Shown: piece by piece, positions 21,718 through 32,632 of the stretch
Numbering within the stretch: position 1 is the stretch's first letter
Layout of the letters: every line of letters begins with the position of its first letter
NCBI RefSeq assembly: GCF_047948215.1
Contig: NC_134465.1
Span: 41,392,153 to 41,456,152 of the forward strand
DNA from: Lycorma delicatula
Taxonomy: Eukaryota; Arthropoda; Insecta; Hemiptera; Fulgoridae
Length of the DNA: 64,000 nt
Reading direction: 5' to 3'
Notes under the pieces: generated by a model
Databases searched by the model: none
The model's input: the letters and a program-made list of their open reading frames with translations, nothing else
Told to the model about the DNA's origin: nothing
Position numbers and translations under genes: made by a program

Positions 21718-22229
21718 TAAATAAAAGAATAATTTTCTTCATTTTTTTAATTGACCAAAAATTTATTAATGAAATAAATATGTCTAAATTAGTTGAAAAA
21801 TTATCGGAAAGTAAAATAAGATTACATTATTACTTTAAGATTACATTATTACTTAAGATTCATTATTACTTTTACGAAGTAAATTATTATTACGAAGTAA
21901 GTATTATTATACCAAGTATAGAAAATACATTAATTGGTATAAATATTGTTTATTAATTCGTTACAATCTTTTTTATTTGTAGCAAATTTTCACTAGTTTT
22001 TGGTAATCCCTACTTAATGTTTGAAATTAAATTTTATTTTAAGAATTTCTATTTCGAAATCTTGATTTTTTTATGACTTCTGTAAGCCAATAGTACACAG
22101 TTTATTGTTCGTTTCTTTTAAATAATTACTTTTTTTAACCTAAGTATTTCGGTTAAAGACTATAAATGTTTGCCAAATTAAATTTTTCTGGGAGAATAAA
22201 GTGTTTAATTTAATAGTAGCTGATGGTGG
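21718..22229. other. no gene; AT-rich
   Basis: Bases 21825-21915 contain a short imperfect tandem of AAGATTACATTATTACTT-like units. Nothing else is supported. Confidence 0.45.
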
Positions 22230-23569
22230 CAGGAGGTTTCATAATGTTCTTAGGAGTTACAAAAATTCAGTACAAAAAATTATTTCACTTACCTAAATGA
22301 AAGTTGTACGAGGTGATGCAGAGACTCAAACAGTTTTTGTTAAAATCTATAAATGTTCAATATGTGCTTCTCTGGTGACACGGGACACATCAATACGAAC
22401 GTCTAGCTCTTGCCAAACTCGTTCTAACATGCCATTTTCGATAGAGTTGATCGCATCGATTATGAGATCCTTTAACGCAGCGATATCGTGCGGCATTGCT
22501 GGGATAAACACCTTATCTTTCACGTAACCCCAGAGAAAGAAATCACATGGCGTGAGGTCTGGTGATCTTGGTGGCCGCAGCATAATGTGTTGGTCTTCTT
22601 CAGACGCACATCCTATTCAGCATCAGATAATGTTGTGTTAAGGTAGTGTCGAATCTCGTTATGAAAACGGGCAGGACAACCATCTTGCTGGAAAATGAAG
22701 TCGTTGAGTAGCTAAGGCGTAAGCCATAATTGTAACATATCCAGGTATATCTGCCGGTTACTGTCGTTTCCATAAAAAAGAACGGCCCATACACTGCCTC
22801 ACGAAAGATCGCACAAAAAACGTATACTTTCGGAGAATCCCGAATGTGTTCCACATAAGCGTGTGGGTTTTCAGTTCCCCAAACTCGCACGTTATGACGG
22901 TTTACTTTGCCGCTAATATGGAAAGTAACTTCATCGCTGAAAATTATTTTGTTTACAAAACCTTCATCTAACAACATCGTTTCCTGTAATTGTAAACAAA
23001 AATCGAGCCTACGTGTTTTATCTCCATCAGAAAGACGCTGGATTAATTGAAGACGATACGGTTTGCAAAATAAACGTTTACGGAGAACTGTCCACACTGT
23101 TGTTTTCGGAATTCCTAATTCTCTGCCTGCAGCCGCAGTCGATTTTTGACGGACTGCGAATGAAACTTGTACGCACACGTTCGACATTGACTTCTGATGT
23201 TGATGGATGACCAGTGATTTTCGCTTGCACAAGCAACCTGTTTCACCGAATTGTTTATACCGTGCACGAATTTAATTGTCACTTGGTGGCTCCTTATGAA
23301 ATTTCAACCGAAACGCACGTTGCACAGAAATTACTGACTTTGACAGGTGAAATTCTAACACATAAAACGACTTCTCGCTTCCTGTGGCAGCTATTTTCTC
23401 TACTGTCGACGCCTAGCGAGCAAATGGTTTACTAACTGCCTAGTATATGTGGAAAAAACTATTTGAATGAAGTACTCTTTCGTACAGTACTTGTTTTATT
23501 TTTATGAGTGAAATAGTTTTTTGTTAATGAATTTTCGAAACTCCAAAGAACATTATGAAACGCCCTGTA
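22230..23569 (-). mobile_element. Tc1/mariner-superfamily transposon 3
   Basis: Left GGTTTCATAATGTTCTTAGG and reversed right CGTTTCATAATGTTCTTTGG agree through about 40 bases. The right border is CGCCCTGTA, with the TA at 23568-23569. The left border (GGCAGGA) has lost the matching TA. It encloses a minus-strand transposase pseudogene. Confidence 0.85.
22347..23232 (-). pseudogene. Tc1/mariner-superfamily transposase, decayed
   Basis: Reading from 23232 downwards: a linker (CKRKSLVIHQHQKSMSNV) and an HTH region RELGIPKTTVWTVLRKRL. The first catalytic motif is IIFSDEVTFHISGKVNRHNV, then RDSPKVYVFCAIFREAVYGP. Near 22715 the frame shifts, and the second motif FIFQQDGCPARFHNEIRHYL is in the alternative frame. 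The frame shifts again near 22590, and 22583-22347 gives PPRSPDLTPCDFFLWGYVKD and the C-terminal helices. All three acidic residues survive in separate frames. The N-terminal 50 or so residues are present only as traces upstream of 23232. Confidence 0.88.
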
Positions 23570-23589
23570 TATATATATATATACAGGGC
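23562..23589. repeat. 28-nt perfect palindrome at the transposon 3 border
   Basis: The terminus of transposon 3 (GCCCTGTA) is followed by a TA run and then TACAGGGC, making a perfect palindrome centred in the TA tract. See findings. Confidence 0.9.
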
Positions 23590-24069
23590 CTTTATATATA
23601 ACTTTTTTTTATAGACTAATAAAAATAATCTTTATATTAAATGTTAAATGTTTGTTATTGATAATTATTTTTGCTTTATAACAAAGCGAATATAAAAATT
23701 CTCCCCGAAAAAGATTGTGTTTTTTTCTATTTGGAAATAAAACCGGGGTAACAATTTTATTAAACTTTTTTCTTAAATTTGTGCAGAAGTTGAATTAAAA
23801 TTGTTGGATCTTAGATGATATTAATAAAAATTATTGGTTATTGGAATAAAGGAGGAAAATAAAGCGGTTACGTATACTTTTAAAGAAATGCATGGATTTA
23901 CTGTTATTGACGTCTTGGGTATGTAGGCATCCGAGTTCCGTAACTTACGGGTTCACGCATCTCCGATAATTCGGATAGGAAATGATTTTTACAAAAAATT
24001 TATTAGAAAATAATTTCAAGGAGTATTTCCAGTTTCTTTTTAATTTTTATTACTTTTTTAATATAAATC

Positions 24070-24101
<32 letters not shown>

Positions 24102-24193
24102 AATATTAACTTAAATGTAATTTAATTAAAATACTCTCATACTCAAACAGTATGCAAGAAATTTTTTTATGATGTGTGTATGAACGTGTACTG
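23590..24193. other. no gene; AT-rich
   Basis: Contains a (TA)n run at 24069-24096. No other signature. Confidence 0.45.
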
Positions 24194-24204
24194 TCACCTG
24201 AGGA

Positions 24205-24503
24205 AGCTTTTTTTTCTGTTTAGCCTCTGTGAATCACCGTCAGGTATTACTTCAAAAGATGTTTGAGTATGATATGTATGAGTATAAATAAAGTGTAGTC
24301 TTGTAAATTCAAAGTTCGACCATTCCTGAGATGTATGGTTAATTGAAACCCAACCACCAAAGAAAACCGCTATTCACGATCTAGTATTCAAATCCGTATA
24401 AAAGTAACTAACTGCCTTTACTAGGATTTGAACATTGGAATTCTCGATTTCGAAATCAGCTGATTTGCGAAGATGCATTCACCACTAGACCAACCCAATG
24501 GAT
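24205..24503 (-). mobile_element. SINE B, copy 3
   Basis: Minus-strand copy. The B box is seen as GGATTTGAAC, the palindrome as AAATCAGCTGATTT, and the A box as CCACTAGACCAACC near 24480. The T-run with CTGTTTAGCCTC at the left is the 3' tail. Flanks TCACCTGAGGA (24194-24204) and TCACTTGAGAA (24504-24514) match at 9 of 11. Confidence 0.85.
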
Positions 24504-24514
24504 TCACTTGAGAA

Positions 24515-26032
24515 CTAAGTGAAACGTAGTGTATTTAATTTATAAGTTTGTATAGTTGATTGATTAACCAAAGAAATTAATAAAGATAATATTTTTAAGT
24601 AAAATATGTCTTGTTGTATATATTAAATTATAATTTATTAATATTTCTTTTAAAATATAAACTCCTTATCAATATTTCTCCATCCTTAATCCGATTTTAG
24701 TGACAAAGTTTTTTTTTTGTTAACTTTTTAAAGATTAAAAACTGTACTCGCCCAAATTTAAGTAAATAGAATATGTCCGCCTATCTTTAAAAGGGATCCA
24801 GTGGTCATTTAGGAAAGTCCAATGAAGAAAAGAGTATAAAATCTTTAATTAACAATTACTCTCTAAATGCAGTATTATTTTGATGATAAGGCGTCATTTG
24901 GTCGTAGAGACCAACTGGGATCCATCATTAATTTTAATAAGAATTTTGATCTTGTTTTACAATTATTCTTTAATACTAAATAATATTTAAGATAAAAACT
25001 TAGTTTAACTAAGAGGATGAAATTGGAGGATGAAATTTTTCAATGAAAATTTTGAATTTTTTCTCAATATTAAAAAAATTTCTCAATATTTAAAAACTCC
25101 TTACGGTGTATTTTAATAAAAATTTGTAAGGACAAAGATATAAAATCATTTGCCGTATCTTTCATAACAATAATATTAAAATAATCATCGTAAGTTTTAA
25201 AGATGAATGTTGAAAAGTAAAAATTTCAATTTTAATACCAATTTTTTACATTTAAATCACGTGAAACAAAAAAAAGTTTTCGGTTTTTAAATACAATGTT
25301 AATGTAACAAGCAAGGAAAAAAATGCTGTACGTATCTGAGTGTTCCTCGACAGAAAGTCGAATTAAGTTAATGTAACAAGCAAGGAAAAAATGCTGTACG
25401 TATCTGAGTGTTCCTCGACAGAAAGTATTAAGCGACAGGTGGATCTGAACGTAAGCAGAACCGGTATATATCTGCCGGCAGAGGTATACACACAGAACTT
25501 AATTACATCCTACTTTTAGAAAAGAGAGATAAACTATTTGATGCGATTATAAAATTCAGAATAATTGTTATATGGATCTGAAAGGCGAGATTTCGGTATA
25601 AAGACAGTGAAGCGTTGGTTTTAACAAGGTAATTAATTATAAAAGGATACTTAATTGGGCAAAATTCATTCCTAATGAAATAGAATTAGAAATGGGACGG
25701 GAAAACATTATAATTTCAATCGAAAACAAATTATTGTAAAGCTCTTCTGTATTTTGTAAATTGTTTTTCCTTCAGACGATATAGAACTAAATAACGCTTT
25801 ACTTTCTCTTGTTAATTTTCCATCTTACAGGGCGCATCATTACGATAACGCAAATGATCATTAGTTTAATTAAATTGTGTGGTAAATCGTTCAGATACAT
25901 TTAAGCAAGCATAAATAGTACACCTGGTTTTTGTTAGTATTATATTACGTAAAAACATCATGAACATAGGATACTCTGAATAGAATATAGAAAAGATTAT
26001 CTGTGTGCGTCTATATATATATGCGTTTATTA
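24515..26032. other. no gene; AT-rich with a tandem duplication
   Basis: Apart from the 69-bp tandem duplication at 25298-25426, no gene or family is recognised. Confidence 0.45.
25298..25426. repeat. 69-bp tandem duplication, two copies
   Basis: GTTAATGTAACAAGCAAGG through TGTTCCTCGACAGAAAGT occurs at 25298 and again at 25367, with a one-base difference in an A-run. The near identity implies a recent slippage or unequal exchange event. Confidence 0.9.
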
Positions 26033-26148
26033 TACAGAGTGTCCCATATAAAACGCAACCCAACCTTATATTGATAGGTATTGAAATAATAAAAAGGCAT
26101 GTGTAAATGTAAATGTAATTTTTATTATTACCATCAATTACCTTACAT

Positions 26149-27192
26149 TTAGAGTAAATGTTGGAAGTGGCCGCCATCTTCTTGAATACAAGCTTCAATT
26201 CTTTTTACAGCGTTTCTTGCAACTTTTTTCAAAGTTTGTGGCTGGATATTTAATACAGCTTGTTCAATATTGACTTTCAATCGTTCAAGTGTTCGTGGTT
26301 TGTTGCTGTAGGCTTTTTCTTTGAGGTAACCCCGTAGAAAAAAATCCGCCGCAGTCAAATCTGGAGATCTTAATGGCCACAAGCCTCGACCGATAACACG
26401 ATTACCAAAGAATTTCTCAACGAAATCAGAAGTTGAACCTGCGTAGTGCGATGTCGCACCGTCATGTTGTAGCCAGCAGTGTCTGTCTTTCTCTTCCAAG
26501 AGTTCAATGTAAAATATCCTGATATCGTTCTGCATTAATGGTGTACTCGAAAAAAATAGGACCGATTATTTTCTTCCGCGATATCGCGCACCACACGCTC
26601 AACTTCTGCGGGTGTAATTGTTTTTCGTGATAAACGTGGGGATCTTCAGCACTCCAAATTCTACCGTTTTGGCTGTTTACGTAGCCGTCCAAATGAAACC
26701 GTGCTTCATCTGTGAAAAATAACGAATCCATAACATTAATTCCCTCACACAGAAATCGCGGGAACCGTTGACAATATTGTAGCCGTTTTTCTTTGTCGGG
26801 CTCAAGAAGTTGATGAACCGTTTGAATGCGATAAGGTCGTAATTGTAATCGTTTGGTCGTCCGATGAACAGTTGATTTAGACAAATTAATTTCAGCAGAC
26901 AAACGTCTGATCGATTCATTTGCGAGGCGAGTAATCGGTCTTTGATTTCAGTGACTGTATCTGTATTCAACACTGACGCAGAACATTTGTGTTCCTTGTT
27001 ATTAACAGAATCGGTCTCTCTAAATTTTGCGACTAACCTTAATACTGATGTTTTGTTAGGAGCTGGTTTATCTGGGTACTTATGGCGAAACAAATCTTGC
27101 ACTGCAACCCCTGAACAAATCTTGCACTGCAACCACTGCAACGTACTGAAGTACGACTCAATGAAAACACGTTCATCTAGCGAAAACACCAT
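26149..27192 (-). pseudogene. transposase of transposon 4, two frameshifts
   Basis: Start ATG at 27192 (MVFSLDERVFIESYF), then the HTH region PAPNKTSVLRLVAKFRETDS. Near 26900 the frame shifts into SAEINLSKSTVHRTTKRLQL and RIQTVHQLLEPDKEKRLQYC, with the first catalytic motif FFTDEARFHLDGYVNSQN and WCAISRKKIIGPIFF. Near 26515 it shifts again to WLQHDGATSHYAG and RSPDLTAADFFLRGYLKEKA, with C-terminal helices ending at the stop near 26149. I count 38 residues between the second Asp and the Asp of AADFF, against 34 in mariner. A 25-nt direct duplication sits in the N-terminal codons. Confidence 0.9.
27091..27140 (-). repeat. 25-nt tandem duplication within the transposase gene
   Basis: CAAATCTTGCACTGCAACC occurs at 27091 and 27116, 25 bases apart. 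Because 25 is not a multiple of three it changes the reading frame. The frame downstream still reads correctly (LFRHKYPDKPAPN), so the codons upstream of it are the ones displaced or compensated. Confidence 0.85.
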
Positions 27193-28025
27193 CTTGTCTC
27201 TAGCAATACACTGAACGTTATGATTGCACTGTTATTACTATCGGTAGTGTTCTACTGCGTCGCCGCGAAGTTCAGATGTTGGACGAGTCCATTTCAGTAA
27301 CGAGTAAGGGAGTAAGCTTGACTTTTGAAATTTCATGGATGAGTGATTGATGGGTTGCGTTTTATATGGGACACTCTGTATATGTATTCTGAAAATTCAG
27401 ATATTTTATCATTTTAGTTACCACTGTGTTAATTGATATATATATATATAAAACAGAAATACAAGCAGTTAATGAAAACAATTACTATACATTACATATA
27501 AAAAATCTAACAAAAAATAAATAAATAAAAAAAAAGATTAGCCAATAATACGCTGCACCGAACGATCAGAAGGCAAAGGATTTAGTATAGAGCAGTTATG
27601 CCATGCAAGCGTAAAATTATTAGGGTTAGAACGACATTAGATATACAGAAATAAACACAAACCTCAAAAGATAGACCGATAAAGAGGACCGAAGAAGCAC
27701 ACATTTTAAACAGCTGCATACTATTCACCCATATACCAATATGTACACACATACGTACTACATAAGCGCGCACACAACACAGGACGTGTCAGATAAACTT
27801 CAATTTTAACATTTAACAAACCTCTTATTACGTAAATTTAGTTATAATAAATACGGCTTACGCCTCATCCCACTTATTTTTAAATAAATATATATATACA
27901 CAACACACACACACACACACACAAGCATTCCATAGCTTTACGGTTATTTAATAGAACAGTGGTATATGAAATAAGTAATTGTTCGTTAAAGTATGAAAAC
28001 TTTTATTGCCTTTTAATATATATAC

Positions 28026-28063
<38 letters not shown>

Positions 28064-28182
28064 CGTAGGTCTATTCTATAGTCCATATTTTCCACTTCAG
28101 GAGCACGTCTAGATTTGTTTATGTTTTATTTGCTAGAGCAAGCATATCGAACGACCACTTAAACAAAACAACGATTTACGTC

Positions 28183-28215
28183 ATGAACAAGAATTTTAAT
28201 GAAATTCTTGTTCAT
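28183..28215. repeat. perfect 14-bp hairpin
   Basis: ATGAACAAGAATTT at 28183-28196 pairs exactly with AAATTCTTGTTCAT at 28202-28215 across a 5-base loop. Confidence 0.85.
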
Positions 28216-28944
28216 TAAAATGTTTCTAATTTATTCAAATAATAAAATAGATTTAATATTATAAATTGGAAGCATTAAAATACTAAATTTTCATCTTTCA
28301 ACCGAATAGAAAGGAGATCACTACTATATTAAAAACGCAATGATCAGCTATTTCATACGAGTATCTTTAGCATCTATTTTTAAAAACCTTAAAAATATTA
28401 AATACTATTTTATAAATCAGTAACTTTAAAAATTAAAACATTTCACCGGTTGAAATCGTACTGATGAATCTATCAAGTATTCCACCTTTTCCTCGAAGGA
28501 AACCTTGCATACGAAAGATTCCTTTGCATAGGAAAGATCAGAATATTGACAAATGTACGTCGAATACCTTCTACCCAGCCACCTGACTTCTTATGACGTC
28601 ACAGTATAATGAATAAAACACTATTATAAAACTACAGTAAGCCTATGTTTATTTTTATAAGCAGAGTCGATTGATGCGCAGTAGTTCATTCTGCTTAGCT
28701 CTGGATACGTGTTGGTGTCCGTGAGCGGGTGTATACAAAATGGGCAGGGGAACAAATCGTTACGCTGAAGTAGAGAATGAGTATTTAGTTTTCAACTAAA
28801 CGATAGATGGTATGTCTGTTTCGCCCCACCCTGGTACCATAACAGTATAGTTTGTCAACCGCGTTTTAAATACCCCTTCCGGTACTCTTTCCGAATTTCT
28901 CCCCAAAGTTATCCTATTTTTTTTTTTTAAACGATGTATGAAAA

Positions 28945-29040
28945 ATCGAACGAATATTAACATAACCTACGCTCGCTAACCTCGTCTATTTAACGTTAAA
29001 TATACAAATTATATACAACAATGATGCAATTTTTAATGCA
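28945..29040 (-). repeat. repeat H, copy 2
   Basis: CGCTCGCTAACCTCGTC followed by TTTAACGTTAAATATAC and TTATATACAACAATG is the reverse complement of the 10340-10440 block. Confidence 0.6.
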
Positions 29041-29416
29041 TGACTAATAGAGTTGGATTCTTATTTATGTGAATTTCTATAGCGTCACCGACCGACATAA
29101 ATATGAAGAAGATTAGTTCAATTTTAATATTTCAACATATTAGTGAGTTGCATCCTGAAGTATAAATATCGTTTAGTAAAATAAATATTGTATTTTTTTA
29201 ATAAAAAAACGTAATTGCAATTATGATTTATAATAAATATTATATATTATGAATTTTAAATTATACTCTCGTTTCTCCAAAATAATTTCATCGAATCATT
29301 AAAATACTTGCATTTTTAATGAATTTTGATATTGCACAATATTAAAAATATATATCGTTAAAAAAAAATAGAAAAATGTTACGTGCGGAATTCCAAAAGA
29401 ATGCCCCTCTTTCATC

Positions 29417-29717
29417 ACTTTCTTTTTCCTGTTTAGTCTCCGGTAATTACCGTTTAGATAATAGTTCAGAGGATGAATGAGGATAATATGTATGAGTGTA
29501 AATGAAGTGTAGTCTTGTACATTCTCAGTTCGACCATACCTGAGATGTGTGGTTAATTGAAACCCAACCACCAAAGAACACCGGTATCTACGATCTAGTA
29601 TTCAAATCTATGTAAAAATAACTGATTTTACTAGGACTTGAACGTTAGAACTTTCGACTTCCAAATCAGCTGATTTGGGAAGACGCGTTCATCACTACAC
29701 AAACCAGGTGGGTTCCT
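29417..29717 (-). mobile_element. SINE B, copy 4
   Basis: The tail TTTTTCCTGTTTAGTCTCCG is at the left. The palindrome CCAAATCAGCTGATTTGG and the A box near CACTACACAAACC are at the right. The flanks CTCTTTCATC at 29407-29416 and 29718-29727 are identical (10 bp). Confidence 0.88.
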
Positions 29718-29886
29718 CTCTTTCATCCCACGTGAACAAAAGTATGTTTACTACAACTGACTACGAACCGTCGTTCGTAATCCTTCTAACCGACTTCTTT
29801 ATGATGTTATTGTGGCAGCATTGCCGAGGGGATATATAGACAGTATTGTGAAAATACAACAGACATAATATAAGGTTTATAATACT

Positions 29887-30055
29887 TTTTTCTTTTTTTT
29901 TTTGTTTAACCTCTGGGAACACCGTTACGTATTACTTCAGAGGATGAGATGAATGATTTGTAGCGTATGTGAAAATCCCATGCCTGATCGGGATTCAAAC
30001 CCGGAACCTCCGATTGAAAGGCCGAGATGCTACCACTCGTGCCACGGAGGCCGGC
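29887..30055 (-). mobile_element. SINE C, copy 2, exact target-site duplication
   Basis: AGGTTTATAATACT at 29873-29886 is repeated exactly at 30056-30069. Between them, on the minus strand, lie GGCCTCCGTGGCACGAGTGG (A-box region), a diverged B box, and the T-run tail at the left. This defines SINE C as 169 bp starting GCCGGCCTCCGTGGC. Confidence 0.92.
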
Positions 30056-30069
30056 AGGTTTATAATACT

Positions 30070-30794
30070 GAAAATTTTAAGCCCGATCGACTTAAAATTT
30101 CAGTACTAAATCGAATTATATAATTTTACAGATATTTATTTAAGAAAAAAAACAAACATTAATCATTTTTACTACAGTAAATTTATGTTGCCATTGTGAG
30201 AGAAATATAACAATGAAGTAAAAGGATATTCTTTTTTTTTAATGAATATCTTTAATTCACAAATTCACTTACGAGGGAATTAGGGCCTTGATCTGTATCT
30301 TAAAACCTTCCCTGAGATAACAAACAAAATGTGTACTGAAATTTTGAAATCATCGGTTGGTTCTTTCTCGAGTAATGCTGTGGCAAACAGACAAAGTTAC
30401 GCATTACAACACATAAAATTTTTAAGTAGTGAATTTTTAACATAGCTCTAACCTAAGTGTTTTCCTTTCTAATCCCCAAAACATAAATATAATTTTATAT
30501 AAATATTTATAAACAAACATGAAATAATAAAAACATTACAATACTATAAAAATCAAAATGAAGAAAAATTATGACAAAAAATTTAACTGACAACTGTATA
30601 ATAAATTGTAATGTTTATTATAAATATTATTTTATTTATATTAATAGTTATTCTATATTTATTTATTTATATAAAATTTCAAAAATACTTATCTACAATA
30701 AAACTATCTACAATATTTAAAAAATATATTTAAAAAATAACTTTTAAAAAACTATCTACAATAGTTTTTTTTTAACAAAATGTAAAATAAATAA
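30070..30794. other. no gene; AT-rich
   Basis: Nothing beyond AT-rich sequence, with partial self-similarity at 30690-30770 (CTATCTACAATA repeated three times). Confidence 0.45.
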
Positions 30795-31220
30795 TCTATA
30801 TATATATATAAAAATGAATTTTTGTCTGTCTCTTATGCCTTCCTAAACCGTTCATCCGATAGCGATGAAACTTTGGGGAATGGTTGGACGCATGCCAGGG
30901 AAGGTTTCTGAATTAATTTGGACCCGCTAGGTGGCGCTGGCATCGAAATATTTCGAAAAATTGTATTTATGGTCCGATTTGCTTCATATTCAGAATACGT
31001 TTTACTTACTTGGAAAGAATTATCTCTGCAAAAAATGAACCCGCTAAATGACGCTGGGGTTGAGATATTTAGAAAAATTATATTTATGGACCGATTTGGT
31101 TCATATTCAGAATATGAATATTAGTTATGTGAAAAGAAATATTTTTGCAAAAACATACCCGCTAGGAGGGACCGGTGTCGAGATATTTACGAAACAAACA
31201 AATATACAAACAAACTTTTA
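30795..31220 (+). mobile_element. non-autonomous Helitron, 5' fragment
   Basis: The 5' terminus TCTATATATATATATAAAAA is followed by TTTTTGTCTGTCTCTTATGC and AAACCGTTCATCCGATAGCG. Three imperfect units of about 118 bp each begin CCCGCTA (30923, 31040, 31158). It matches the complete copies at 53550 and (inverted) 33375. The 3' half, including the CTAG end, is missing. Confidence 0.82.
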
Positions 31221-32009
31221 TAGTATTAACAAACTTTAGTATTACCGGCGCACCTAATTTCAATTTCCTACGACGCCCCGACAAAATGTTGAATTTTTAA
31301 AATGTCGGTAAATACCCGACCCATTAATTTCAAAAATTGAATGGCACATAAAATTTAACAGAAATAGTAGAGAGAAATTTCAAGTGTCAATGTTCAGGCA
31401 GTAAGGAGATATTTATTAAATACAGACAGACGTACGTATGCATCCTACCGAAATTTTCTATATTTTTTCCGTTTTCCGGTTAGACGGTTCATGGGAAATC
31501 GAAATTTATTCATAAACCCTCACACTCAAAATTCTGATCGATTCTTTCCCTTATAACTACAGTTATTGCAGTCGCTAAACATCTATTGTCAGAAAAATAG
31601 ACAGAGGTTTTTAAATATTAAAATTAAACCATTTTAAATTTTAAATATATTGACCAATATATAAACTTTTTATTTTTTATCTTTTTGTGTAACTGACCTG
31701 TCATTGCTATTTTATTACCAATCACATATGTCCAAGGAAAAATATATTAATTTTTTATGCGTAAGGTTTCATGCGTAGAATAAATACGGTTTTATACCAA
31801 ATGAGGTGTGATTCTGTTTACAATAAAAGGCTTAATATTCCTTTTATCTAATAAAACGTACTCTGATAAAACTAAAGATAACAGAGATATAAAAAATAAT
31901 AAAATAAATTTACGAACGTGTACTCACAGAGTTTTTTATTTATTCGAGAAAGTCGGTGTAATCATGACATGTACCAAATATAATGATTACTCAATCCCAT
32001 ATTGAGTTA
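31221..32009. other. no gene; AT-rich
   Basis: No recognisable family or coding trace. An open frame at 31808-32005 is composition-driven. Confidence 0.4.
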
Positions 32010-32526
32010 TACAGAGTGTATCACGAAGTTCTGAGACTTTAATAAACTATTCTACTCGTGAAAAAAAATGGAAAAAGCTCATTTAAACAGATGTCCTAAA
32101 ATGTTTCGTTTGCGAGTTACGGCTCATAAAAGATTTCGCTCGGATTTCAGCTACCCCGGAGAAATAAGATCGTACTGAAATTTTTAGGACGTAAATTAGG
32201 GGGTAAAATTAGTGATTTCTTATGGTTTTGATCCGAAAAATTAAACAAAATATATCCCAGAACCGTATTTGCAGAACTTTTCAGAAATCAAGGGTGAAAA
32301 CAAATAAATTGGGGTAAAACCCCATGTTTTTTTATGTTTGACGTACAATAATTTGTTAAATGGGTAATAAATACATAAACACTAACAAAACTTACAGAAA
32401 ATTTAATTCTGAACAAAAGTGGTGAAGACAGGTTGTATAAAATAAAGAAAAGTAAGCAAAATTCATATTTTATTTAGAAATACCACACTAGACCAAACTG
32501 CATTATACACACCAATTTGTAATAAA

Positions 32527-32568
32527 CTAGCAGACCCGGCAATGCTTCGCTAGTGCTATATATATATA

Positions 32569-32632
<64 letters not shown>

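Larger units (their letters stand above)
26033..27380 (-). mobile_element. Tc1/mariner-superfamily transposon 4, perfect TIRs
   Basis: The left end begins TACAGAGTGTCCCATATAAA. The right end is its exact reverse complement through about 30 bases (TGGGTTGCGTTTTATATGGG, then ACACTCTGTA). TA borders both edges. The element is 1348 bp. TIRs without a mismatch suggest this is among the younger DNA transposons here, despite frameshifts in its gene. Confidence 0.93.
27381..29406. other. no supported gene; microsatellites and a hairpin
   Basis: Contains (AC)n at 27901-27923, (TG)n at 28030-28060, a hairpin at 28183-28215, and a less AT-rich patch at 28560-28920. That patch has a 19-codon open frame (MGRGTNRYAEVENEYLVFN) at about 28740, which I do not recognise. 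Repeat H lies at 28945-29040. Confidence 0.45.

Noticed and set aside
25866..26198. 110-codon frame at the left edge of transposon 4
   Set aside because: It crosses the transposon border and overlaps the transposase end in another frame; composition-driven.
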